Positions 1 to 7,600 of a stretch of DNA of 17,006 nucleotides are shown piece by piece. The stretch lies in assembly GCA_020845495.1 (NCBI GenBank), contig JADLFM010000240.1:1-17006 (forward strand), read 5' to 3'. Position 1 is the stretch's first letter, and each line of letters begins with the position of its first letter. This stretch comes from Chloroflexota bacterium. Lineage in GTDB: Bacteria; Chloroflexota; UBA6077; JACCZL01. The notes under the pieces are model-generated. The model did not search any database. It worked only from the letters and a program-made list of their open reading frames with translations, and had not been told where the DNA came from. The position numbers were made by a program, and so were the translations under genes.

Positions 1-57
1 ACAACTCTGTGGCGGAGCGCGTTCCCGCAACACACGTTCGTTGCAGGAGCGCCCGCG

Positions 58-86
58 TTGACGCTCTCCTGGTGCGACCTTACAAT
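58..86 (+). promoter_or_regulatory. Sigma70-type promoter, likely leaderless transcript
   Basis: The -35 box TTGACG (58-63) is followed by a 17-bp spacer and the -10 box TACAAT (81-86), close to the housekeeping consensus with ideal spacing. Transcription starting 6-9 nt after the -10 box would begin at about 92-95, that is at or just before the ATG at 95, leaving no room for a Shine-Dalgarno. The glycosyltransferase mRNA is therefore probably leaderless, which also fixes its start codon. No other gene is visible in the first 57 bases. Confidence 0.75.
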
Positions 87-94
87 ACGCTGCC

Positions 95-844
95 ATGTGG
101 CATGGCCGCACCGTGTCCGTCATCCTACCGACCTACAACGAACGTGAATCGATCCGCCGATGTATCGAGGAGATCGTCGGCACCGAGGTCGTCGACGAGG
201 TCCTCGTCGTCAACAACAACGCCGCGCCCGGCACGTCCGAGCAGGTTGCCGCGACGCCGGCCCGCGAGATCCACGAGCGACGCCAGGGCTACGGCTACGC
301 GATCAGGCGCGGCTTCACTGAGGCCAGAGGTGACCTCCTGATCGTGACCGAGCCGGATGGCACGTTCCTCGGGCGGGACATCCTGAAACTGCTCGCCTAC
401 GCCGACGACTTCGACGTGGTCTACGGCAGTCGGACGGCGCGCATGTTCATCTGGCGCGGGGCAAATATGGGCCTGTTCCTCCGCTGGGGAAACTGGGCCG
501 TCGCCAAGATGATGGAATTCCTCTTCAACTCGACCAACCTGACCGACGTCGGCTGCACGATGCGGCTGATCCATCGGGCAGCGCTGCGCAAGATCGAGCC
601 GCGCTTCACGATTGGCGGAAGTTCGTTCGGACCGGAGATGATGCTGTTGTCCCTCCTGACCGGACTGAAAGTGATTCAGATCCCCGTGAACTATCTCCCT
701 CGCGTTGGCGAGTCCTCCGTGACCGGCGACCTTCGCAAAGCGTTTGCTCTGGGCGTGACCATGATCGGGCTGGTGCTCCGGTATCGCCTCCAAAGCTGGC
801 TTGGCGGCCTGCCGGGCCGGCTTGGCGCGCGGGGGGCTGTGTGA
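95..844 (+). CDS. GT2-family glycosyltransferase (dolichyl/polyprenyl-phosphate sugar synthase-like)
   Basis: A 249-residue GT-A type glycosyltransferase that probably transfers a sugar from a nucleotide donor to a polyprenyl phosphate at the inner membrane face. The N-terminus has the family signature SVILPTYNE (residues 8-16), then the acidic strand VDEVLVVNN. The usual DxD-like metal site appears as T-E-P-D-G (residues 85-89), followed by DVVYGSR and a GCTMRLIHR segment typical of DPM1-like enzymes. There is no C-terminal multi-spanning GtrA domain, so it is the short soluble or peripheral type. The ATG at 95 sits at the predicted transcription start. The stop overlaps the next gene's GTG (GTGA), showing translational coupling with the methyltransferase and GT-C enzyme. 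The substrate cannot be read from the sequence. Confidence 0.85.
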   Translation: MWHGRTVSVILPTYNERESIRRCIEEIVGTEVVDEVLVVNNNAAPGTSEQVAATPAREIHERRQGYGYAIRRGFTEARGDLLIVTEPDGTFLGRDILKLLAYADDFDVVYGSRTARMFIWRGANMGLFLRWGNWAVAKMMEFLFNSTNLTDVGCTMRLIHRAALRKIEPRFTIGGSSFGPEMMLLSLLTGLKVIQIPVNYLPRVGESSVTGDLRKAFALGVTMIGLVLRYRLQSWLGGLPGRLGARGAV

Positions 845-1722
845 GCGCACCGGTGACGCCTCGCCTGCGCGGCACCAGCGTTGTGCCAGCGTGTCCCCGC
901 TGCCGCGTCGCCTTTCCACCGGCGCCTGATGCCGACCTGCCTGCGCTCACGTGTGGTACGTGCGGCGCGCGCTACCCGGTCGAGGATGGCGTACCGGCCC
1001 TGTTGCTGTCGCAGGAGGCCGACCAGATCACCGGCCGCGTCCAGGCGCTCTACGACCACGTCGCCCACGATTACGATCAGGTATTCCGGCCGCATGTAGC
1101 CGAGCACTACCTTCGCAAGCGCACGGCCGTCGTCCGCAACCTCCTGCCGTACGGTGGGACTGTCGTAGATGTGGGCTGCGGGACCGGCGCACTGGCTGGC
1201 TGGGTCCAGCGGGCCGGCTACGACGTGGTCGGGGTGGACGCCTCACCGGGGATGCTGAAACAGGCGCTCGAGCATGGCGTGGGAGCGGTCTACGCCGCCT
1301 ATTCAACCGCACTGCCCTTCGAGGACGGCGTCTTCGACCTCGCGCTCAGCGTGGCGACGATGCACCACCTCGAGACGCCGGAGCGGGTCGCCGCGACGAT
1401 CGCCGAGATGGGGCGGGTGGTGCGGCCGGGCGGCTACGTGCTCGTCTGGGATCATAACCCGTTGAACCCGTACTGGCCGATCCTCATGAAGCGCGTGCCT
1501 CAGGACCACGGTGACGAGCGGTTGGTGAGCGTCTGGGAGATCCTCGATGCCGTCCGCGAGGCTGGATTGCGCCCGGTGGGCGCCGCCAGGACTGGCCTGG
1601 TGCCAGACTTCATGCCGCTCGCGCTGATGCCCATCTGGACGCGCGTCGAGCGGATCGTGGAGGGCAACCCCGTCCTGAGTCTGTTTGCCGCGCACAACGT
1701 GGTCGTCGCCCAGAAGCCGTGA
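841..1722 (+). CDS. SAM-dependent class I methyltransferase with N-terminal zinc ribbon
   Basis: A 293-residue protein in two parts. The N-terminal Trm112-like treble-clef ribbon has CxxC pairs at residues 18/21 and 38/41 and then the YPVEDGVPALL stretch common to these fusions. From about residue 65 comes a Rossmann methyltransferase domain with motif I VVDVGCGTG (about residues 107-115), the acidic GVDAS after beta2, an ALSVATMHHL motif and the late VVRPGGYVLVWDHN strand, as in Methyltransf_11/25 enzymes. The GTG start at 841 overlaps the previous stop by four bases and lies behind a G-rich stretch. The stop in turn overlaps the next GTG. Context suggests methylation of a lipid carrier, sugar or glycolipid intermediate, but ubiquinone- or tRNA-type substrates cannot be excluded. 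Confidence 0.85.
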   Translation: MSAPVTPRLRGTSVVPACPRCRVAFPPAPDADLPALTCGTCGARYPVEDGVPALLLSQEADQITGRVQALYDHVAHDYDQVFRPHVAEHYLRKRTAVVRNLLPYGGTVVDVGCGTGALAGWVQRAGYDVVGVDASPGMLKQALEHGVGAVYAAYSTALPFEDGVFDLALSVATMHHLETPERVAATIAEMGRVVRPGGYVLVWDHNPLNPYWPILMKRVPQDHGDERLVSVWEILDAVREAGLRPVGAARTGLVPDFMPLALMPIWTRVERIVEGNPVLSLFAAHNVVVAQKP

Positions 1723-3032
1723 ATGGCGCGGTCGCCGGCTTTCCGGCGCCGAGGACGACCCGCGCGACGGCCGGCTGGTGGCTGGCGCTCGCCGGGGTGG
1801 TCGTCCTGGCGGCGCTCGCCTCGTTCGTGGTGATGGAGCTGCCGACCAACGCGGCGGCAGATGTCACACACTACAAGTACTGGACCCATCAGATCGCCAC
1901 CCACGGCGTCTCGGGCGCGTATTCGGGTACCTACCCGGAAACGGCGGCGATCTATCCGCCGGTCACGATGTATGGCTATCGGGTCGTCGGCTGGCTCTAC
2001 CGCCACCTCTTCGACCCGTCGTTCGACCTTCAGACCGCCCTTGACAGCCATGCGCTGACGGTGCTGGTCAAGCTCGTCGCGGTCGTGCCGCACCTCGTGG
2101 CGGCGGTCGCGATCTTCGCACTCCTCCAACTTCGGCAGTCGGCGGGCGTGGCGCTCACCGTGACGGTAGCGTACGCGCTCAATCCGGCCGCCATCTTCGA
2201 TGCGGCGTTTTGGGGGCAACCAGACGCCGTCCACGCGCTCTTTCTGCTCGCTGCGCTCTGGTGCTTCGAGGAGGACCGGCCGTTGCCGGGCTTCGCCTTC
2301 ATCGGGCTGGCGGCAGCCACCAAGCCGCAGGCGTGGGCGCTGCTGCCGTTCCTCGGCTACGTCGCGCTACGCCGCTTCGGACTGACGCGGACGGTGGCGG
2401 GGGGCGTCGTGGGAGGGGCGGCGGCGCTCGCCGTGTGCGTGCCATATCTCGTGTACGGCACCTTCGGAGAATTGCTCGGGCTCCCGGCGACGATCGCCGA
2501 GACGATGCCGGTGGCCTCGGCGAACGCGCACAACGTCTGGTGGCTCGTGACTGCCGCACAGCCGGCATTCGTGCTGGATGCCGATCCGCTGCTCGGAGCA
2601 CTGACCTACCGGGAGGTAGCGCTCGGACTCGCGCTGGTGCTGTTCGGCTACGCGAGTTGGCGTACCAATCCGTTCGCGACGAACGGCGGGCTGGAGGCGA
2701 TGGCCGCCTACCTCGCCTTTGGCTGGTTCCTGGTGACGACGCGGGCGCATGAGAATCATGCCTTCTTCGTGCTGCCGATCCTGGCGATGGCCGTACCGCG
2801 CGCGCGGTTCCTGGCGGTTATGTTCGCCGCGATCTCGGCGACGTTGCTGGCGAACATGGCGCTGCACGACTTCGGCTTGCGGCCGTTCTGGGAGACGTGG
2901 CTCGGCGCCGAGACGTGGGTGAACCTACAGCTTGCCAACGCGTGGCTGAACGTGCTGTTGTTTGTAGCCTGGAGCGTCTGGATCTGGCCCCGCTGGCGTT
3001 TCGCCTGCCCAACCGAGCCGCTCTCGCCCTGA
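1719..3032 (+). CDS. GT-C type polytopic membrane glycosyltransferase
   Basis: A 437-residue protein with about ten hydrophobic segments, the first near residues 21-40 (ALAGVVVLAALASFVVMEL). It belongs with GT-C fold mannosyl/arabinosyl-type transferases, which use polyprenyl-phosphate sugars on the outer face of the membrane. After TM1 an acidic loop, ADVTHYKYWTHQI, supplies the Asp and aromatic residues typical of GT-C catalytic loops; further in are AYPPVTMYGY-like, NPAAIFDAAFWGQPDAVHALF and AAATKPQAWALLPF motifs of DUF2029/GT87-like proteins. The GTG at 1719 overlaps the methyltransferase stop (GTGA); the nearby ATG at 1723 is out of frame. As last gene of the operon it would use the lipid-linked sugar made by the GT2 enzyme. 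The last 15 codons and stop recur near 10855-10902. Confidence 0.8.
   Translation: MNGAVAGFPAPRTTRATAGWWLALAGVVVLAALASFVVMELPTNAAADVTHYKYWTHQIATHGVSGAYSGTYPETAAIYPPVTMYGYRVVGWLYRHLFDPSFDLQTALDSHALTVLVKLVAVVPHLVAAVAIFALLQLRQSAGVALTVTVAYALNPAAIFDAAFWGQPDAVHALFLLAALWCFEEDRPLPGFAFIGLAAATKPQAWALLPFLGYVALRRFGLTRTVAGGVVGGAAALAVCVPYLVYGTFGELLGLPATIAETMPVASANAHNVWWLVTAAQPAFVLDADPLLGALTYREVALGLALVLFGYASWRTNPFATNGGLEAMAAYLAFGWFLVTTRAHENHAFFVLPILAMAVPRARFLAVMFAAISATLLANMALHDFGLRPFWETWLGAETWVNLQLANAWLNVLLFVAWSVWIWPRWRFACPTEPLSP
2985..3032 (+). repeat. 48-bp imperfect direct repeat, copy 1 (3' end of GT-C gene)
   Basis: This stretch, encoding the C-terminal WPRWRF... tail and the TGA, matches 10855-10902 at 42 of 48 bases by my count, with the first 21 bases identical. 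The copies are in the same orientation, and both carry a TGA at the same point of the same reading frame. It is either a duplicated gene end (att-like) or a paralogue remnant. Confidence 0.75.
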
Positions 3033-3060
3033 CCTCAGCACGAGCGGCGAATCACCCAGT

Positions 3061-3089
3061 GGGCGCCGGTTTTCGTCGTGTTGGCGCCC
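3061..3089. other. Inverted repeat GGGCGCC/GGCGCCC
   Basis: Perfect 7-bp arms (3061-3067 and 3083-3089) around a 15-nt loop, between the GT-C stop and the terminator. There is no T-run after it, so on its own it is not an intrinsic terminator. It may stabilise the mRNA 3' end. Confidence 0.4.
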
Positions 3090-3119
3090 GTCGACAGTCG
3101 CGTATGCAAAGGACTAGCT

Positions 3120-3138
3120 ACCGACGTTCGTCGGTTTT
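3120..3138 (+). terminator. Rho-independent terminator of the glycosyltransferase operon
   Basis: A 6-bp stem ACCGAC/GTCGGT closed by a GTTC tetraloop, followed directly by TTTT (3135-3138, the first T being part of the stem). It lies 88 nt after the GT-C stop and just before the convergent end of the minus-strand gene. Read on the minus strand there is no T-run, so it serves the plus-strand operon. Confidence 0.7.
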
Positions 3139-3151
3139 ATCACGGTGGGCA

Positions 3152-4360
3152 TCACCTGGGTAGCGGACCACTCGTGGAAGTGGCCCGCGTCGTTGCTGTC
3201 GGCACCGGAGTGACCTCTGGCGAGGGCTGAGTCGGTGATGGGCGACCTCCCACACCCGGTCCCGTCGGAAGTGGGAGTCCTTCCCGTGGAGGGATCACCC
3301 GCTCGAACCGTGGCCCTTGCACATCCTTGCGATGGGCGACGACTCGGTAGCGGAAGCTGATTCCACAAGTCCCACCCTGGAGCTCGCGGACCTCGAAGCT
3401 GCCTGGCGTCTTCGCCGTGACGTACAGGCCACGGCAATCTCCCTCCGGAGTCAGGAAGACGGAATAGTCGCCGGCCCGCACAACGACGATGAAGTCGGGA
3501 TCGAGCCGTACCTGGGCACGACCTCCGGTCAACTGACCTTGACCGAAGTCCTCGAAGAAGCTCTCCGGGCTTTCCAGGCAGTACAGACGACGAAGTGTGC
3601 CATCTGGATGCGGCACGGCAGCGGATTTTGCACCCATCGCGGTGAAGGAGCCGTTGACCAGGACGCGGCCGTCGAATAGGCCAGCGTACCCACTTTCTAC
3701 TGGTGTCGTGCCTCGTATGCCCGCGTATTTTGAGTCTCCCCAAACGCCGGGACTTTGCGTAGACGTACACTGCCCGAAGACCGCCGTCTGAACATCAGTG
3801 GTGCCCATGACAGCTATGCCACTCGTGGACTCCGCGCGCACGGCGGTGTTCGACGTTGACTTGGCGTACACACCAAACCCGGAGCCCGACACGGCGTTGA
3901 CGCCGATCCCACTCGTCGACTTCCCGTACACGCCGTGGTTCGCGTCGGACTGCCCCCCGACGCCGAAGCCGTTCGTGCTTTGCCCGAACACACCTGTGCC
4001 GCTTGAGGCGGCTCCCGCGACGCCGATGCCGTTCGAGGCGTTATTGCGCCCGAACAGGCCAGCGTTGTTCGCCCCGTCGGCATACCCCTGGAGGCCGTCG
4101 ACCGTGGTGTCCGGGGTCAGCGAAGCGACGTTGGTGCGCAGGCGGGTCGATGTGGTCGAGTCCGTCGTCTGGCCGGCCCGGACGGTATCGCCGTTGGCGG
4201 CCTCGGCCTGCTCGGCACCAGTCCGGAGCAGCAGCCCCATCCCTGCCCCAGCCGCAAGCCAGCGCGCCACCGCCCGGCGGCGGGACCGCTTACGGGCCTG
4301 CAGGCCGGCGGTGTCTCGGCGGACAGAGTGTTCGGCGTCGTTCGTGGTGTCGTCGGTCAC
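3152..4360 (-). CDS. Tat-exported GVxGxS-repeat protein with C-terminal beta domain
   Basis: About 402 residues. Near the N-terminus a twin-arginine motif, SRRRAV (residues 26-31), precedes a hydrophobic stretch (WLAAGAGMGLLL) and an A-x-A-like cleavage region (AEQAEAANG), so export by Tat is likely. Next comes a repeat region of roughly 15-18 residue units of the form G-[VI]-x-G-x-S-x-[SN]-G (GVFGQST, GVYGKST), which suggests a beta-solenoid or fibre-like stalk. A C-terminal beta domain carries DYSVFLTPEGDC...GLYV and SFRYRVVAHRKD, and the protein ends in a Pro/Thr-rich tail. I know similar proteins only as hypothetical surface or tail-fibre-like proteins. Start choice: AGAGGAG abuts an ATG at 4369 but lies 9 nt before the GTG at 4360, so I prefer GTG; ATG 4369 adds three residues. 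It is divergent from the Rhs gene, and a functional link is not shown. Confidence 0.75.
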   Translation of the reverse strand: MTDDTTNDAEHSVRRDTAGLQARKRSRRRAVARWLAAGAGMGLLLRTGAEQAEAANGDTVRAGQTTDSTTSTRLRTNVASLTPDTTVDGLQGYADGANNAGLFGRNNASNGIGVAGAASSGTGVFGQSTNGFGVGGQSDANHGVYGKSTSGIGVNAVSGSGFGVYAKSTSNTAVRAESTSGIAVMGTTDVQTAVFGQCTSTQSPGVWGDSKYAGIRGTTPVESGYAGLFDGRVLVNGSFTAMGAKSAAVPHPDGTLRRLYCLESPESFFEDFGQGQLTGGRAQVRLDPDFIVVVRAGDYSVFLTPEGDCRGLYVTAKTPGSFEVRELQGGTCGISFRYRVVAHRKDVQGPRFERVIPPREGLPLPTGPGVGGRPSPTQPSPEVTPVPTATTRATSTSGPLPR

Positions 4361-4401
4361 AGCGGGCATCTCCTCTACGAACACGCTCGCCGCAGCGAAC
4401 G

Positions 4402-4426
4402 CTGCACTCCCACATATGGGGTGCAG
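4402..4426. promoter_or_regulatory. 25-bp near-palindrome in divergent intergenic region
   Basis: Arms CTGCAC (4402-4407) and GTGCAG (4421-4426) flank an inner imperfect CCCA-CATAT-GGGG palindrome. It lies between the divergent repeat-protein gene and the Rhs gene, 42 nt upstream of the former's preferred start. It could be an operator or an mRNA leader hairpin. I found no convincing -35/-10 pair on either strand of 4361-4606. Confidence 0.35.
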
Positions 4427-4581
4427 GCGACAGCGAATCATCCGCGTCGCCGTGGGATGCCTACCAAAACAATGCGCACATGCAGCGGAGGGACGCGCTC
4501 TTGAGGCAGGAATGTGCAATCTTCGTCACCCCCCGTCCCGTTATTCGTCCTGCTCCCGTTAGGGACGAGCACCAGGGGTTC

Positions 4582-4602
4582 GCCTCCGTGCGCAACGGAG
4601 GC
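4582..4602 (+). promoter_or_regulatory. Hairpin enclosing the Shine-Dalgarno of the Rhs gene
   Basis: GCCTCCGT (4582-4589) pairs perfectly with ACGGAGGC (4595-4602) around a GCGCA loop. The 3' arm contains GGAGG (4597-4601), the Shine-Dalgarno that sits 5 nt before the GTG at 4607. The folded leader would hide the ribosome binding site, consistent with translational restraint of the toxin gene. The structure is visible in the sequence; the regulatory role is inferred. Confidence 0.6.
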
Positions 4603-4606
4603 TCGC

Positions 4607-7600
4607 GTGGAGTCACTGATGCTGTCGCTTGGAGCCCGTCTCGAGGCTGTCGCGAAGGCGGTTGCTGTTCGAACGCTCGCCCTGCCCGCCTGTCTCCGCC
4701 GGGCAACTTGCCTGCCAATACTCCAGGCGGCTCTACTCGGCGCGACGGCGCTGCTCCTGATCGCGCTCTCGCCGCAGCTGCCCCGCGCCCTCGCGCTCTC
4801 CGGTCTGTTCCTGGATTACTGGTTTGGACCGCAGGTCCTGGCTCTGACCGTCAACTTCTCGACGATCGCGGAAGCAGATATTCCGGAAGAGCTCCCCACG
4901 CTCCGTGTGAACACGAGCCCAGTCTCCAGTAGCGGGATGACCACCGACAGGTTCTTCATCCAGATTGCCTGCACTGCCGCGTCAGACGGATCGATTACCA
5001 CTGACCGGGTCTTCCTGACCTGGAGTCAATCGACCAGTGGCGACTTCGATGTCAGCTCCTGCTCGCACGTCCGCGTCGAACATAGGATTCATGCCTCGGG
5101 GACGGGGACCAGGCGGGTCGAGCTGGCCTGGACCGATGAAACCCCGAGCGATCCCATCCTTGAAGCTATTATGCAAGACGCCGGCTCCTTCCCGCCGGAC
5201 CCGACGGCGGGCGACCCGGTTCAGACACGCTCCGGCAACTTCAGCCACACGCACACCGATGTTGCGATTTCCGGGCGCGGTCCCGTGCCGACGTTTGCCC
5301 GCAGCTTTAACAGCACCGACACGCGCGGTGGGGTGCTCGGCCCCGCCTGGACGCACTCCTACGCTATCCGACTCACCACGGTCCCGAGCGATACGAGCGG
5401 CTCCGTCGTCCTGACGGGACCTCAGGGGCGGAGCGATCGCTTCACCCGCGATCCGAGTGGGAGCTACACGGCGCCGCCCGGCGTCTATACCACGCTCGTC
5501 CGCAACGCCGACCAGACGTTCACGGCCACGCTGACAGATGCCACGACCTGGACGTTTGACGCGGGCGGTCGGCTCCGACGGATCGCCGACGCGAACAGCA
5601 ATACGTCGAAGCTGTACTACAACACGAACGACCAGCTCGTCCGCGTGACCGATCCAGCCGGGCGGGGCTCGCTCGTATTTGCCTATACCTCGGGCGGACG
5701 ATTGCAGAGCGTGACGGATTGGCAGAGTCCGACGCCACGCGTCGTCCAGTACACCTACGACGGCAATCCCGAGGCCAACGGCGGCCCCCGCCTACGGACG
5801 GTGGTCGACCGCGAAAGCGGTGTCACGACCTATGGCTACGACGGCACGAGTCAGCGGATCGCCACGATCACCGATGCGAACGGGCACGTCGCGCTCAGCC
5901 TCGCCTACGATGGGTCTGGCCGCGTCGCGAGCCAGAAAGATGCCCGGGGGCTGAGCACCGGTCAGGCGACCACGTTCACGTACACCACCAACCCGGATAG
6001 CACGACGACCACCGTCGTCACGTCGCCCGCCACCTCATACGAGCCAGCCTGGATGCCGGCGGTCGAGGATACGTACGACGCTCAGGCGCGCATGGTCAAG
6101 CGGATCACCAAGCCGAGCTCGGCGTTTGGTGAGTGGATCACCACTGAGTACGGCTACGATGCCAACGCGAATGTGAGCTGGGTCAAGGACGGCCGCGGCA
6201 ACACAACGGCCTTCTGCTACGACGCGTCGGGGCACGTGACGCGGCGGGTCGACCCGGCGCCGGCCGCAGGGCAGCCACACCCGGTGACCGTGTTTCAGTA
6301 CAGCGGGAACGACCTCGTCAAGGAGGTGCAGCCGCTCGGAGTGACCCTGGCCAATCCCACCGACTGTAGCGCCACGCCGACGCTCGATGCCCAGGGGCTG
6401 TACGCGACCGACTACACCTACGATGCCGCGCACAATCTGGTGCGCATGGATCGCCGCTACACCGAGCCTGGCTCGTCGACGGTGCTGACTGCCACGGTGC
6501 GGTTCGAGTACGGCGATGCTGCCAATCCCGGCCTCGTGACGCGGGTCATCCCGCCTGGGGGTAACACCGGGGCCAGCCCCGATGCCAGCTACGCGACAAC
6601 CTTCGCGCACGGATCGTCGGGCAGCACGAGCGGCCTGCTCCAGCGGGTCACCGACCCCCTTGGGAACGTGACGACGTACGAGTATGACGCGGTGGGCCGC
6701 CGGATCGCGATGTTCGACCCGCTCGGGAACGTAAGTGGCGCGACGCCGGCGGAGCACCGCTGGGAGTTCGAGCTCGACCGCGAAAACCGTCTCCGTTTCA
6801 CCCGCGCGCCAGCGCCGAACCCGGGCGGGGCACGGCTGGTGACCGAGTCCCGCTACGATGGCGTCGGCAACCTGACGACGTCGATCGACGGCAACGGGCA
6901 GGTGACGCGGTACCTCTACGACGAACGGAACGCCCTTCAGGAGGTCTGGGAGAGCCCGCAGCCGTGGACCGATCCCGCCAGCACGCCGAACCCCAAGATC
7001 GTCACGGCGTACCAGTACGACCATCTCGGCAACCTGTCGCGTGTCACGCGGGCCACGAGTGACGCAACCTACGCGCGAGCCACCGACTACGCCTACGATG
7101 GCCTGAACCGTCCCCGGACCGAGACGGAGTACCCGAGTTGGCCCAGCACGGCCGGTGCGCTCGTGCTACAGTCGGCCTACGGGTCGGCGGGGATGCGCAG
7201 CACGGTCGTCGATCAACTCGGGCGCACGACCAGTTTCGGGTACGATGCCCTCAATCGGCTGACCGGGATCGATTACGCGGACCCCGGGACGCCGGACGTC
7301 GCCTACACCTACGATCTGCACGGCAATCGGCTGGGCATGACGGATGGGACGGGGGCGACCAGCTACGAGTACGACCAGCTCGGCCGCCTGCTGGCGGTCA
7401 CACGTCCTGGCGGGCAGACGGTTGGCTACCGCTACGATCGCGACGGCAATCGGACGCGCCTGATCTACCCCAACGCGGAGGCCGTCGCCTACGCCTTCGA
7501 CAAGGGCAATCGCCTGACGACGCTGACCGACTGGGCCAATCGCGTCACGAGCTACACGTACGCCCCCGATGGCCTCCTGGCATCGCAGACGAATGTCAAC

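Noticed and set aside
125..919. 264-codon minus-strand open frame opposite the GT2 gene
   Set aside because: It is antisense to conserved GT2 motifs and has no domain signature.
3798..4562. 254-codon plus-strand open frame opposite the repeat protein
   Set aside because: Periodic Pro/Thr sequence is the antisense reading of the GVxGxS repeats; the minus frame has the Tat signal and a good ribosome site.
4514..4606. Upstream GTG extension of the Rhs gene (31 residues)
   Set aside because: No ribosome site precedes GTG 4514, while GGAGG sits 5 nt before GTG 4607, and the extra residues would push the signal peptide inward.
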